Assembly (NCBI RefSeq): GCF_900129795.1
Contig: NZ_FQWW01000001.1
Coordinates: forward strand, 124,001-188,000
Origin: Flavobacterium sp. CF108
GTDB lineage: Bacteria > Bacteroidota > Bacteroidia > Flavobacteriales > Flavobacteriaceae
Direction of reading: 5' to 3'
Length of the DNA: 64,000 nt
This document shows, in pieces, positions 15,414 to 25,235 of this stretch (the stretch's first letter is position 1; every line of letters starts with the position of its first letter). A program made the position numbers and the translations under genes. Below the pieces are notes generated by a model. It did not search any database. It saw only the letters and a program-made list of their open reading frames with translations, and was not told the DNA's origin.

Positions 15414-16952
15414 ATGTCTCAAAACACTTTAGAAATAGAAAGAGAAGAGAAAAAAGAACTTTATGCATACCAAAAAGGCGATATCGATGCCATTTTTGAC
15501 CGCTTAGACAATGCTCCTCAAAAACATCATTTATTGTATCAATTGCCAACTGGAGGCGGGAAAACAGTAATTTTCTCTGAAATTGTGCGTCGTTATTTAT
15601 CTCATAATGACAAAAAAGTGGTGGTTTTAACACACCGTATTGAGCTTTGTAAACAAACTTCAAAAATGTTGAAAGGCTTTGGCGTAAGCAATAAAATAAT
15701 CAACAGTAAGGTAAAAGAATTGCCGGACCAAAATGATTATTCTTGTTTCGTGGCCATGGTTGAAACTTTAAAAAACCGTATCAACGACGAAAAACTGCAC
15801 CTTGACAATATTGGTTTGGTGATTATTGACGAGGCACATTACAACTCATTTAGAAAACTATTAAACTCATTTAAAAATGCTTTTATTCTTGGAGTAACAG
15901 CAACACCTTTGAGTTCAAACATAAAATTACCAATGCACCAAAGCTACGACGAACTTATCGTTGGGGACACTATTGGTTCATTGATCGACAAAGGATTTTT
16001 GGCCAGAGCAACAACCTATAGTTATGATGTTGGTTTGACTTCATTAAAAGTAGGTATCAACGGAGATTATACCGTAAAATCATCTGATGATCTGTATACC
16101 AATTCCTTAATGCAGGAAAAATTGCTTCATGCGTATACAGAACGTTCTTTAGGCAAGAAAACTTTAATTTTCAATAACGGTATTCATACATCATTATATG
16201 TATATGATACTTTTAGAGAAGCTGGTTACGATATCAGACACCTTGATAATACAAGCAGTTCTGAAGAGCGTAAAGATATTTTGGCCTGGTTCAAGAAAAC
16301 TCCTGATGCAATTTTGACTTCTGTCGGAATTTTAACAACTGGTTTTGATGAGCCAACAGTTGAGACCATTATCTTAAACAGAGCAACAAAATCATTGACA
16401 TTATATTTCCAGATGATTGGTCGTGGATCTCGTAAATTACCTGGTAAAGACGAGTTTACAGTAATCGATTTAGGAAACAACGCCGCTCGTTTTGGTTTAT
16501 GGAGCGAACCGGTAAACTGGCAGCACATTTTTAAATCTCCAGAATTTTATTTGGAGAATCTTAGAGACGATACTGAGATCGAAATGTTCTTTAAATACAG
16601 CATGCCGCCAGAATTAAGAGCAAAATTCAGCAAAACCACTGATGTTACTTTTGATGTTGAAGAAGAACACAAACTGGCAATCAAACAAAATTTACGTTCG
16701 AAAATTGTTTTAGATAAATCGCTTGAGCAGCACGCCGCAATGTGTGTTGATAATACTGAAACGCTTCAGGAAGCAAAAGCTTTATCAAGAGAATTAGAAG
16801 ACGATATTGAATGCCGAATTAAACGTTACGCAAAATGTTTAAGTCAGTGTAGTAAAAACTACCGCGAATGGCTTCTGGATGATTACAAGCAAAGATTGAC
16901 CTTATTAGTAGGTAAAAAATACCGCGAAAAAATCATGAACGAACCGGATTAA
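15414..16952 (+). CDS. DEAD/DEAH-box superfamily 2 helicase
   Basis: 512 residues with the SF2 core in order: Walker A in LPTGGGKTVIFSE (about 45-55), VVLTHRIELCKQ (Ia), DEAH in VIIDEAHYNSF (about 137-147), GVTATPL (III), and a second RecA domain ending in QMIGRGSRKLPG (VI). A basic, Cys-containing tail follows. It resembles the ComFA/RadD-like branch that acts on nucleic acid. No nuclease or methylase lies nearby, so it does not look like a restriction subunit. Exact role uncertain. Confidence 0.88.
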   Translation: MSQNTLEIEREEKKELYAYQKGDIDAIFDRLDNAPQKHHLLYQLPTGGGKTVIFSEIVRRYLSHNDKKVVVLTHRIELCKQTSKMLKGFGVSNKIINSKVKELPDQNDYSCFVAMVETLKNRINDEKLHLDNIGLVIIDEAHYNSFRKLLNSFKNAFILGVTATPLSSNIKLPMHQSYDELIVGDTIGSLIDKGFLARATTYSYDVGLTSLKVGINGDYTVKSSDDLYTNSLMQEKLLHAYTERSLGKKTLIFNNGIHTSLYVYDTFREAGYDIRHLDNTSSSEERKDILAWFKKTPDAILTSVGILTTGFDEPTVETIILNRATKSLTLYFQMIGRGSRKLPGKDEFTVIDLGNNAARFGLWSEPVNWQHIFKSPEFYLENLRDDTEIEMFFKYSMPPELRAKFSKTTDVTFDVEEEHKLAIKQNLRSKIVLDKSLEQHAAMCVDNTETLQEAKALSRELEDDIECRIKRYAKCLSQCSKNYREWLLDDYKQRLTLLVGKKYREKIMNEPD

Positions 16953-16969
16953 GAATAAAGGTTAAAAAA

Positions 16970-17053
16970 GTTTCAGGTTTCATGTTTCAAGTTGTTACTC
17001 TGAACTAAATAAAATGTATGATCTTTGTCAAAGTTTGAAACTTTGACAAAGAT
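16970..17053. repeat. GTTTCAN heptamers and a TTTGTCAAAG hairpin
   Basis: GTTTCAG, GTTTCAT, GTTTCAA, GTTGTTA (16970-16997) form a 7-bp phased run. Then ATCTTTGTCAAAGTTT (17021-17036) pairs perfectly with 17038-17053. An almost identical hairpin lies at 38721-38753. Confidence 0.75.
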
Positions 17054-17128
17054 TTTTAGTTTCAGCTTGTATAATAATCAATCTGCAGCAAATCTAAAAT
17101 CAGAACTCTAAAATCTAAAATAAAAAAC

Positions 17129-18463
17129 ATGTCTAAACAATTCTCAACATTAGGACTTTCAGCGCCAATTTTAAAAGCTTTAGGCGAATTAAACATTGTT
17201 GAACCTACGGAAATTCAACAAAAAACAATTCCGCTTTTATTGTCTGAAAACCACGATGTTGTTGGTTTAGCCAAAACCGGAACGGGAAAAACAGCTGCTT
17301 TTGGGCTTCCGTTATTGCAATTAATTGACACGGAATCTCCTGTAGTTCAAGCTGTAATTTTAGTTCCAACAAGAGAATTAGGACATCAGATTTTTAGAAA
17401 TTTAGAAGATTTTTCAAAATATATTCCTAATATTTCAATTGCAGCAACCTGCGGTGGAATTCCGATAAAGCCTCAAATTGAGCGCCTTACATCGCCAACA
17501 CATATTATAGTGGCGACTCCGGGACGTTTAATCGATTTGATCCAAAGAAAAGCGGTTGATTTAAAACAAACCCAATTTTTAGTTTTAGATGAAGCCGATG
17601 AAATGGTTTCAATTCTAAAAGAAAGCCTTGATGAAATTCTGGTTGAAATCCCTAAAAAACACCGCACTTTATTATTCTCAGCTACTTTACCGGGAACAAT
17701 CAAACAATTGGTTCAGAATTACTTAAATAAAAATATAGTTCAGGTAAGTGCCAATATGGAAACTGTTGGTAACCAAGGAATAGATCACGAATATATTGTA
17801 GTTGATCCAATTGAAAAATTAGATGTTTTAATGCATTTTCTAAATTCAAAAGATGGAGAACGCGGTATAATTTTCTGTAAAACAAAAGCTGCCGTTAATA
17901 AATTAGCCAAAAATCTGGCGATAAACCGTTTTTCTTCGGGTGCAATTCATGGAAGTTTATCACAGGGAATTCGTGACAGAATCATGGAGCAATTCCGCGA
18001 AGGACATATCAATATATTAGTTGCAACCGATTTAGCAGCGAGAGGAATTGACGTAAAAGAAATCTCTTATGTTGTAAATTACCATTTACCGGATGCCTAC
18101 GAAACGTATGTTCACCGAAGCGGAAGAACTGCCAGAGCAGGAGCAAAGGGACTTTCATTAACTGTTTTGCAAGAAGAGGAAGTAGCGGAAATTGCTGATT
18201 TTGAAAGAGAACTGGGTCTTAAATTTACCAAATTTCAAAAACCTTCGGCCTTGAGTATTGAAGAAAACAATACACTTTTATGGGCGAAACAAATCTTTAA
18301 AACGAAACCAAATCACGATATTTCGACTGATTTGAAAACGAAGGTAAAAACCGTTTTTCATCATCTTACAAAAGAGGAACTGATTGAGAAATTATTAGCC
18401 AATTATGTGTTGCAAAACAAAATTGAAGTTACAGAAAAGCCTGTTAAAAAATTCAAAAAGTAA
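17129..18463 (+). CDS. DEAD-box RNA helicase
   Basis: 444 residues with all DEAD-box motifs: a Q motif (FSTLGLSAPILKALGEL then EPTEIQQKTIP), I (AKTGTGKTAA), Ia (PTRELGHQ), II (VLDEADEM), III (SAT), IV to VI (IIFCKTKAAV, ATDLAARGID, HRSGRTARAG). The C-terminal tail (about 365-444) ends in a Lys-rich stretch, as in RhlE and DbpA relatives. It is expected to unwind short RNA duplexes in ribosome assembly or mRNA decay. Specific orthology cannot be fixed by eye. Confidence 0.93.
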   Translation: MSKQFSTLGLSAPILKALGELNIVEPTEIQQKTIPLLLSENHDVVGLAKTGTGKTAAFGLPLLQLIDTESPVVQAVILVPTRELGHQIFRNLEDFSKYIPNISIAATCGGIPIKPQIERLTSPTHIIVATPGRLIDLIQRKAVDLKQTQFLVLDEADEMVSILKESLDEILVEIPKKHRTLLFSATLPGTIKQLVQNYLNKNIVQVSANMETVGNQGIDHEYIVVDPIEKLDVLMHFLNSKDGERGIIFCKTKAAVNKLAKNLAINRFSSGAIHGSLSQGIRDRIMEQFREGHINILVATDLAARGIDVKEISYVVNYHLPDAYETYVHRSGRTARAGAKGLSLTVLQEEEVAEIADFERELGLKFTKFQKPSALSIEENNTLLWAKQIFKTKPNHDISTDLKTKVKTVFHHLTKEELIEKLLANYVLQNKIEVTEKPVKKFKK

Positions 18464-18543
18464 GACTTTAAGCTTCTAAATCTGCTGATTTATGTTGTAA
18501 TTTTATACGGAATTTTAATCCTAAAAATACAGCATAAATTAGA

Positions 18544-19068
18544 ATGGAAGATATTCATATAAACGAGATTACACTTGACGATATTGACCAATTACAAAAA
18601 ATTGGCCGACAAACTTTTCAGGAGACTTTTTCAGAACATAATTCTGAAGAAAACATGCTCACTTATCTAGATGAAAAGTTTTCTAAAGAAAAATTGACGG
18701 AAGAACTAACGAATAAAAACTCTCAATTTTATTTCGCCGTTCTTGGTAATAACACAATTGGTTATTTAAAAATAAACTTCGGAGAATCGCAGACTGAACT
18801 GCAGGACGAAAAATCCCTTGAAATTGAACGAATTTATGTTTCAAAAGAATTTCACGGAAAAAAAGTCGGGCAATTACTTTATGAAAAAGCGATTCAAATA
18901 GCCAAAGAAAAGAATGCTGACTATGTTTGGTTAGGAGTCTGGGAAGAAAATCATCGTGCATTAAGTTTTTATAAAAAGAATGGTTTTATCGAGTTTAACA
19001 AACACATTTTTAAACTTGGAAATGATGAACAAACTGATATTATGATGAAACTTAAATTGACTGAATAA
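18544..19068 (+). CDS. GNAT family N-acetyltransferase
   Basis: 174 residues with the GNAT fold. The acetyl-CoA-binding pyrophosphate loop appears as IERIYVSKEFHGKKVGQLLYEKAIQIA (about 97-122), followed by LGVWEENHRALSFYKKNGFIEF, the typical C-terminal motif B. Such proteins acetylate amines of polyamines, amino acids or proteins. The overall sequence resembles the PaiA/spermidine branch, but the substrate is a guess. It stands alone, 80 bases after the helicase. Confidence 0.9.
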   Translation: MEDIHINEITLDDIDQLQKIGRQTFQETFSEHNSEENMLTYLDEKFSKEKLTEELTNKNSQFYFAVLGNNTIGYLKINFGESQTELQDEKSLEIERIYVSKEFHGKKVGQLLYEKAIQIAKEKNADYVWLGVWEENHRALSFYKKNGFIEFNKHIFKLGNDEQTDIMMKLKLTE

Positions 19069-19192
19069 TTCTCAAAAAAGGAAAACAAAACTCTAATTTG
19101 AGTTTCGTATTTGGAATTAAAATGTTAAATTTATGGAACTGCTAAGGCAAAAACAATTTTACTCATAAATCCTACTTAATAAAACAATACGT

Positions 19193-20461
19193 ATGAATAT
19201 AGTCATTATAGGAGGTGGTTTTGCAGGAATAAATCTCGCAAAAGAACTTGTAAACCATCCTCAAATACAAGTAACCCTTGTAGATAAAAACAATTATAAT
19301 TTTTTTCCTCCGCTTATATATCAGGTTGCAACCGCTTTTTTAGAACCATCAAGTATTAGTTATCCTTTTAGAAAATTTTTTGCAGGTAAAAAGAACCTTC
19401 AGTTTCGTTTAGGTGAATTACTATCTGTAGTTCCTGCCGAAAATAAAATCATTCTGAGCAACGGCGAATTAACATACGATTATTTAGTTTTTGCAACGGG
19501 TGCCGAAACGAGTTATTTTGGTATGGAAAACGTAATGAAAAACGCTATCCCGATGAAAACTTTAAATGATGCCATCGAAATGCGAAATGCATTGCTTAAA
19601 AACCTTGAAAAAGCGGCTATTACTAAAGATATTCGTAAACGACGTAAATTATTAACGATTGTTGTTGCCGGAGGCGGACCAACTGGTGTTGAAGTTTCTG
19701 GAATGTTTGCCGAAATGAGAAAAAATATTCTATTGAAAGAATATCCGGAATTAGAAACATCTGCCAGTAATGTTTATTTAGTCGACGGAGGAGATGCATT
19801 ATTGTCGCCAATGAGTGAAGCGTCTCAAAAAGATACTCTGGAAGCCCTTACAAAACTTGGCGTTGTTGTAAAACTGCACACTCGTGTTGTTGATTATGTC
19901 GATGATACGGTACATTTTGAAAATGGAGAAACAATCAAAACCAAAAACCTAATTTGGGCGGCTGGAGTTTCTGCCAAACTTTTTGACGGAATTCCGAAAG
20001 AAAGTTACGGCCGCGGCCGACGTATGGCTACAGATCAATATAGTAAGGTTAATCGTTTAGACAACATTTATGCTATTGGTGATACTGCAATTTCTGCTGG
20101 TGATAAAAATTTCCCTGACGGACATCCACAGGTTGCACAAGTTGCGATTCAGCAAGGATTAAATTTGGCTAAAAACTTCAAGGCAATGACTCAAAATAAA
20201 CCTTTGAAAGCATTTGCTTATAACGATAAAGGTTCAATGGCGATTATTGGAAAAAACAAAGCCGTGGTTGATTTACCAAGTCCGAAATGGCATTTTAAAG
20301 GATTCTTTGCCTGGATTATTTGGCTGTTTATTCACTTAATTTCTTTAATTACATACAGAAACAGACTGAATACTTTCTGGAACTGGATGGTTGCGTATTT
20401 CGCAAGAGATCAATCTCTTAGAATGATTATTAGACCAGATAAGAAACAACAATTGGAATAA
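19193..20461 (+). CDS. Type II NADH dehydrogenase-like FAD/NAD(P) oxidoreductase
   Basis: 422 residues. Two dinucleotide-binding motifs are visible: FAD-binding IVIIGGGFAGINLAKEL at the N terminus and NAD(P)-binding IVVAGGGPTGVEVSGMF near 160. The FAD-interacting YAIGDTA region follows near 290. The C terminus (about 365-410) is a hydrophobic, aromatic stretch (WIIWLFIHLISLI), as in membrane-bound NDH-2, which passes electrons from NADH to quinone without pumping protons. Orthology to Ndh is likely but other members of the family exist. Confidence 0.88.
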   Translation: MNIVIIGGGFAGINLAKELVNHPQIQVTLVDKNNYNFFPPLIYQVATAFLEPSSISYPFRKFFAGKKNLQFRLGELLSVVPAENKIILSNGELTYDYLVFATGAETSYFGMENVMKNAIPMKTLNDAIEMRNALLKNLEKAAITKDIRKRRKLLTIVVAGGGPTGVEVSGMFAEMRKNILLKEYPELETSASNVYLVDGGDALLSPMSEASQKDTLEALTKLGVVVKLHTRVVDYVDDTVHFENGETIKTKNLIWAAGVSAKLFDGIPKESYGRGRRMATDQYSKVNRLDNIYAIGDTAISAGDKNFPDGHPQVAQVAIQQGLNLAKNFKAMTQNKPLKAFAYNDKGSMAIIGKNKAVVDLPSPKWHFKGFFAWIIWLFIHLISLITYRNRLNTFWNWMVAYFARDQSLRMIIRPDKKQQLE

Positions 20462-20463
20462 AG

Positions 20464-20712
20464 TTTTAAATTCCAAAATTTTTAAATTCCAAATTCCAAT
20501 TATCGGAGTTTGGATTTTTTTGTGTTTAAAAACCTATCGGGTTTAGTCACACTGAGAGGGCTTCGACTTCGCTCAGCCTGACATCGCGTGAGATTAAGTT
20601 ATTTATGTTGTCAGCCTGAGCGAAGTCGAAGGCTCACAAAGTATTGTCATTTTTCTGGCTTTTTTATTTACAATACAATTGGAATTTGGAATTTAAAAAA
20701 AATGGAATTTAA
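20464..20712. repeat. Nested repeats: AAATTCC arms around a CTTCGACTTCGCTCAG stem
   Basis: Outer arms of AAATTCC heptamers (20464-20501 and 20677-20712) enclose an inner near-perfect inverted repeat: CTTCGACTTCGCTCAGCCTG at 20561 with its complement at 20609-20631. It fills the gap between NDH-2 and the convergent MFS gene. Perfect relatives of the inner stem lie at 25854 and 43244. Confidence 0.8.
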
Positions 20713-20716
20713 CTAT

Positions 20717-21946
20717 TTAGTGCCCAACAACCACATCATCACTTTCAGCAATCTCAATCTTATTTTTAATAAAACGTTTTCCGATATTTAAAACTACAAA
20801 AGCAATAATTGTAGTAACGGTCATAATAAGAACCATTGGTGCAACAGAATCCTTAACAAAAATTCCCACAGCAAATGAAGCTAAAGCCCCTAATCCTAAT
20901 TGAATAGCGCCCATTAAAGCCGAAGCACTTCCGGCATTTTTAGCAAATGGAGCCATTGTAAGTCCGGCAGTATTTGGGTTTGAAATTCCTAAACAGCCCA
21001 GGAATAAAAACAACATTACAATTGTCGAATACAATCCTAAAAGGTTATTTACAGAAAGTATCAGGAATACAATAGTAATCAGCGATTGCAAAATTAAAGC
21101 GGCAAAAATCATCTGTTCACTGGAAAATCTCTTTAATAAAACCGAATTTAACTGGCTTGAACCAATAAAACTAACAGACATAAAAGCAAAAATCCATCCA
21201 TATGTTTTAGCATCAACATGGTAAATATCCATAAAAATGATAGGTGAGGCCGCTACATAAGTAAATAATCCCGAAAAAGCGATTGCTCCGGTAAATGCGT
21301 AAGTATAAAACTGAGGCTCTTTAAGGACTTTTAAAAAGTTTGAAATAATTGGTTTTGGTTTTAAAGAAATAGAATGATCTGGTTTATAACTATTTGGCAA
21401 ACCAACTTGAGAAGCAATTAAAATGGCAATTCCCATACAAAATAGTATAAGAAATACAATATGCCATCCAAAATCTTGCGTTACATAACCACCAATTGTT
21501 GGTGCCAGCATCGGCGAAAGCCCTAAAACAAGCATTAATAAAGAGAATACTTTAGGAATATCTTTTACAGGAAACAAATCACGAACCATAGCAACAGAAG
21601 CCACTGTTGCAGCACAACTTCCGATAGCCTGAATAAAACGTAAGAAGATAAAGGAATCAATATCAGCAACGTATACACAGCCTAAAGAAGCTAAAATATA
21701 CACCATCAACCCAATAAATAAAGGCTTTTTACGTCCGAAACGGTCTAATAATGGACCATAAAGTAATTGTCCGGCAGAAATTCCGATAAAATAACTGGAT
21801 AAACTCATTGAAACTTTTGCTACAGAAGTATTTAAATCCTTAGCAATATCAGAGAAACCAGGCAGATACATATCAATAGAAAAAGGGCCAAGTGCTGTTA
21901 AAGAACCTAAAATGAGGATGAGCTGAATATATTTTTTTGTTGTCAT
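20717..21946 (-). CDS. Bcr/CflA-type MFS multidrug exporter
   Basis: 409 residues with twelve predicted membrane helices. The start GSLTALGPFSIDMYLPGFSDIAKDL and the loop GPLLDRFGRKKPLFIG (the major-facilitator motif A) are characteristic of Bcr/CflA drug:proton antiporters, as is the SPMLAPTIGGYV motif C in helix 5. It should export drugs or metabolites across the inner membrane using the proton gradient. TACCTTTG at 21976-21983 is the likely -7 element. Confidence 0.92.
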   Translation of the reverse strand: MTTKKYIQLILILGSLTALGPFSIDMYLPGFSDIAKDLNTSVAKVSMSLSSYFIGISAGQLLYGPLLDRFGRKKPLFIGLMVYILASLGCVYVADIDSFIFLRFIQAIGSCAATVASVAMVRDLFPVKDIPKVFSLLMLVLGLSPMLAPTIGGYVTQDFGWHIVFLILFCMGIAILIASQVGLPNSYKPDHSISLKPKPIISNFLKVLKEPQFYTYAFTGAIAFSGLFTYVAASPIIFMDIYHVDAKTYGWIFAFMSVSFIGSSQLNSVLLKRFSSEQMIFAALILQSLITIVFLILSVNNLLGLYSTIVMLFLFLGCLGISNPNTAGLTMAPFAKNAGSASALMGAIQLGLGALASFAVGIFVKDSVAPMVLIMTVTTIIAFVVLNIGKRFIKNKIEIAESDDVVVGH

Positions 21947-21975
21947 TTTCTTAAAAAAAGGCTTATAATTTTTTG

Positions 21976-21983
21976 CAAAGGTA
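21976..21983 (-). promoter_or_regulatory. Putative -7 element of the MFS gene
   Basis: TACCTTTG on the minus strand, 30 bases before the ATG, fits TAnnTTTG. Confidence 0.5.
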
Positions 21984-22062
21984 AAGATTTCATACCTTGT
22001 AGTAAATGTTAAACGTATTTAATATCTAAAACGTAACATAGTAATCTTAAAAAATTAAAAAT

Positions 22063-22482
22063 ATGAAAAAGTATATTCTATTATTGGCCATTCTTTTTAC
22101 AACAATTTCTTTCGCTCAAACCATTTCATCCAAACAAGAAGATGCAAATGTTGAGCAATATGCATTACTAACAAAAGTAAATCAATATTATCCGGATATT
22201 ACTTTAAGCAAAACGATTACGAATTTTTATGCTGATGGAAAGATTATCGATTCACAGCAGCAATTTGATTTAAAAGGAACGAAATTTTCAAGCTATAAAC
22301 TTGGAATTGAACCAGACAATAAAAAATTATTATTTGAATATGTTTCTGATGAAACTGGAAAAGTTTACGGCGACGTGTCAATTTTTAAAGGAAATGTTTT
22401 GAGAACAACATTTACCGAAAAGACAAATCAGATTGAAGTTTCACTTAACGGAAAATCCGTTTATTTGAAAAATTTAAATTAA
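22063..22482 (+). CDS. Secreted hypothetical protein
   Basis: 139 residues. The start MKKYILLLAILFTTISFAQT is a typical Flavobacterium signal peptide with cleavage near SFA-QT. The mature part (YPDITLSKTITNFYADGKIID) shows no known domain and no Cys. It is periplasmic or exported. A terminator follows at 22506-22530. Confidence 0.65.
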   Translation: MKKYILLLAILFTTISFAQTISSKQEDANVEQYALLTKVNQYYPDITLSKTITNFYADGKIIDSQQQFDLKGTKFSSYKLGIEPDNKKLLFEYVSDETGKVYGDVSIFKGNVLRTTFTEKTNQIEVSLNGKSVYLKNLN

Positions 22483-22505
22483 ATTCTCAAATACGGGAAA
22501 TATAG

Positions 22506-22536
22506 AGCATCACAAATTTATGTGATGCTTTTTTTC
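22506..22536 (+). terminator. Intrinsic terminator after the secreted protein gene
   Basis: AGCATCACA (22506-22514) pairs with TGTGATGCT (22521-22529) across a 6-base loop, followed by a T run. Confidence 0.88.
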
Positions 22537-22539
22537 ATT

Positions 22540-22547
22540 TATATTTG
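22540..22547 (+). promoter_or_regulatory. Putative -7 element of the 22576 gene
   Basis: TATATTTG, 28 bases before the ATG, fits TAnnTTTG, directly after the terminator. Confidence 0.5.
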
Positions 22548-22575
22548 AATCATAATTCTGCATATTTTAAAATTT

Positions 22576-22959
22576 ATGAAAAAAATTATTTTATTCCTGA
22601 TTCTTATAAACTTTCAATCTTATTCGCAAACCAATAAATTTACCGGCACATGGGGATCAGAAAAATGTAAAGACTGTAAAAAACAATATGTATTTACCAT
22701 TACAATGGCACAGTCAAATTATATGATTTCTGGAACTGCAGAAGTTGCAAGCGATTCTAAAGAGTTAAATTCAGGAGTTTTAGACGTTACCGGATATGTT
22801 TATCCATTAGGTGACACAGCTCAAATAAAACTAATAAATAAAGACGGATCAAGTTCAAGCGCAGTTTTAGTTGTAGAAGATAATGTAATACAATTTAGAA
22901 AACGAGGCGGAAATGATTTAGTACCAAAAGAGCTAATTATGAGGAAATTACACGAATAA
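22576..22959 (+). CDS. Secreted hypothetical protein
   Basis: 127 residues. MKKIILFLILINFQSYSQT is a short signal peptide. The mature part begins NKFTGTWGSEKCKDCKKQYVF with a Cys-x-x-Cys pair at about 31 and 34, and continues as predicted beta strands, like a small lipocalin-type or barrel domain. It has its own terminator-promoter boundary upstream, so it is separate from the 22063 gene. Function unknown. Confidence 0.65.
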   Translation: MKKIILFLILINFQSYSQTNKFTGTWGSEKCKDCKKQYVFTITMAQSNYMISGTAEVASDSKELNSGVLDVTGYVYPLGDTAQIKLINKDGSSSSAVLVVEDNVIQFRKRGGNDLVPKELIMRKLHE

Positions 22960-23319
22960 AGCTCTATTAAAGGCTTATCTATTTTTGAACTATAATTTAT
23001 ATTATGTAAAATAGGAAATTATGACAATAATACATCTATTGCTCATTATTATTAAGCTGGATAATCTAAACATCTGCCTCTAGCCTTAAACAACATAAAT
23101 TGAATAATTTAATTTAATAAGCTATTAACCTCTATACTTACAACAATGAAAATCAATCAATTGTTTAAAATTTATTCATAAATAAACATTTTGAAAGCCT
23201 TGAATTCAGTAAATCTTAACATTTCTTTAAAATAATTAGATTCTAATCAAGATGCTTTCATTGTAAGAGTTTATTTTATTATTTTTACATTCAATATTTT
23301 AAAAGATATTATACCATAT
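22960..23319. other. 360-base AT-rich gap without a convincing gene
   Basis: No repeat family, clear hairpin terminator or strong promoter is visible. One 20-codon frame (23021-23083) has a preceding AGGAAATT but no other support. Confidence 0.5.
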
Positions 23320-25233
23320 ATGAATACAATTGCTGAGCATATTGCAGATTTTTTAAAAGAATACCCGCCGTTTGATAACTTAACTTTTCAGGAATTATCA
23401 GATATCGCTACAAATATTCGTGTCATTAATTTAGAAAAACATGCAGTATTGTTCCAAAATAATGATCCGCTTCACGACAGTTTTTATGTTGTAGCTTCTG
23501 GTATCATTAATCTAACAACAATTGCTGATGCTGAGGAAACTATTATAAACAAATGCCACGAAGGAGATATTTTTGGTTTACGCCCGTTTTTTGCCAAAAA
23601 CAACTATATGATGACGGCAAAAGCACGTGAAGAAAGTATTGTTTATGCTATTCCAATTGCTGTTTTCCGTCCGTTTGTAGCTAATAATTCAGATGTTTTA
23701 AACTTTTTACTGGAAAGTTTCGCAGTAAATTCAAGACATACACGAGATAATTCCCGTTCTAACGGAAAATTAGATCCTGATAGTAATTTCATGGATCAGC
23801 AGAATGAGATGCAGTATATTCAGTCTCTTTCTTATAATAATTCTCCATTAACAACAGAATCTCACCATATTGTAAAAGATGTTGCCATTTTAATGACAGA
23901 ATCTATGGTGGATAATATTGTAATTTGCGAAAAGAATAACCCAATTGGTATTGTTACCCACGCCGATTTATCTTCAAAAATTGCAACTGGACGTTACCCA
24001 ATTACGGAGACAATTGACAAAATAATGTCTTCTCCGGTTGTTACGGTAATTGAAAATGTTTCTCTGGCCGAAGCTCAGCTTTTAATGCTGAAACATAATG
24101 TTTCTCACCTTTGTGTGACTAAAGACGGAACAAGTAAATCTGCTGTAAAAGGAATTATTTCTGAACACGATTTAATTGTGGCTCAAGCTAGTAACCCTGG
24201 TGTTTTAATTAAAGAAATTAAGCGCTCGCAGCTTCCAAAAGATTTAAAACAAATTCGTGATCGCTTATCAGATTTGATTCAGAATTCGATTCAGAAAAAT
24301 ATACCAATTTCTCATGTTAGTAATATTGCAAGCGAAATTAACCTTGCCATTATTAAACGTGCGGTAGAATTGTCAATTTTAGATTTAGGCTCCCCTCCTG
24401 CCAGATTTGCATGGTTAAGCATTGGTAGTCAAGGGCGTAAGGAACAGCTTTTATTGACAGATCAGGATAGTATTTTAATTTTTGAAGATGTTGCCCCTGA
24501 GAAATATCGTGAGGTAAAAGATTACTTTTTAAGACTGGCAAAAAGAACAACTGCCATACTTGAAAAAGTGGGTTACGAATATTGTCCAAACGGCCACATG
24601 GGAAGTAATATGTTATGGTGTAAATCATTGAGTGACTGGACAAAACAATACAACAGCTGGATGAATACTCCAGGTGAAAACAGCAACGATTTGAGCAGTA
24701 TTTTCTTTGATTATGAGATCGTAATTGGCGAAGCTAAAATTGAAGAAGTTATAGAAAATGTAGTTTTCAAAAATGCCGTAAACAATACTTTATTCTTTGA
24801 CTTTTTAGGAAACGATGCCTTGAAGAGAAATTCTCCTTTGAGCTTCTTTAAAAAATTCATTGTTGAAGAAGAAGGCCCGCAGAAAGGGAAATTCGACATT
24901 AAAACCCGTGCCTTAATGCCGCTTATTGACAGTGCGCGTTTATTAATTTTGAACGCGAATATAAAAGGAATCAAAAATACTTATTTAAGATTCAAACAAT
25001 TAGCGATTACAGATTCTAAAAATGCTGAAATATATTTAAGTTGTGCCGAAGCATTTTTAACGCTTTCAAAATTTAGAACTGTTGAAGGTTTGAAAAATGA
25101 TGATTCCGGACAATATATTAATTTAAGAGAAATGTCTAAAACAGACAAAGAGAAGTTAAAAAATGCTTTAACCCCGATGAAAGACCTTGAGGAACTAATT
25201 AAGAGTAAATTTCAACTTACACAATTCTCATAA
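23320..25233 (+). CDS. cNMP-binding/CBS/DUF294 nucleotidyltransferase-like regulator
   Basis: 637 residues in four blocks: a cyclic-nucleotide-binding-like domain (about 15-135), two CBS domains (about 175-300), a DUF294 nucleotidyltransferase-like domain with G369-S370 through R373 and the Asp381/Asp383 pair (GSQGRKEQLLLTDQDS), and a helical C-terminal DUF294 domain (about 490-635). The GS..R...DxD pattern is that of GlnD-type nucleotidyltransferases, so transfer of a nucleotide to a partner protein is plausible. In other bacteria such proteins lie near acetate uptake and acs genes, and here acs is next but one. The DnaQ-like gene follows after 2 bases. Confidence 0.85.
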   Translation: MNTIAEHIADFLKEYPPFDNLTFQELSDIATNIRVINLEKHAVLFQNNDPLHDSFYVVASGIINLTTIADAEETIINKCHEGDIFGLRPFFAKNNYMMTAKAREESIVYAIPIAVFRPFVANNSDVLNFLLESFAVNSRHTRDNSRSNGKLDPDSNFMDQQNEMQYIQSLSYNNSPLTTESHHIVKDVAILMTESMVDNIVICEKNNPIGIVTHADLSSKIATGRYPITETIDKIMSSPVVTVIENVSLAEAQLLMLKHNVSHLCVTKDGTSKSAVKGIISEHDLIVAQASNPGVLIKEIKRSQLPKDLKQIRDRLSDLIQNSIQKNIPISHVSNIASEINLAIIKRAVELSILDLGSPPARFAWLSIGSQGRKEQLLLTDQDSILIFEDVAPEKYREVKDYFLRLAKRTTAILEKVGYEYCPNGHMGSNMLWCKSLSDWTKQYNSWMNTPGENSNDLSSIFFDYEIVIGEAKIEEVIENVVFKNAVNNTLFFDFLGNDALKRNSPLSFFKKFIVEEEGPQKGKFDIKTRALMPLIDSARLLILNANIKGIKNTYLRFKQLAITDSKNAEIYLSCAEAFLTLSKFRTVEGLKNDDSGQYINLREMSKTDKEKLKNALTPMKDLEELIKSKFQLTQFS

Positions 25234-25235
25234 AT

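Noticed and set aside
20588-20791. A 67-codon plus-strand frame
   Set aside because: It crosses a repeat stem and runs into the end of the MFS gene on the other strand; no homology or start context.
23021-23083. A 20-codon Ile/Leu-rich frame with AGGAAATT before it
   Set aside because: No terminator or amino-acid operon follows, so a leader role has no support; the composition is expected in AT-rich DNA.
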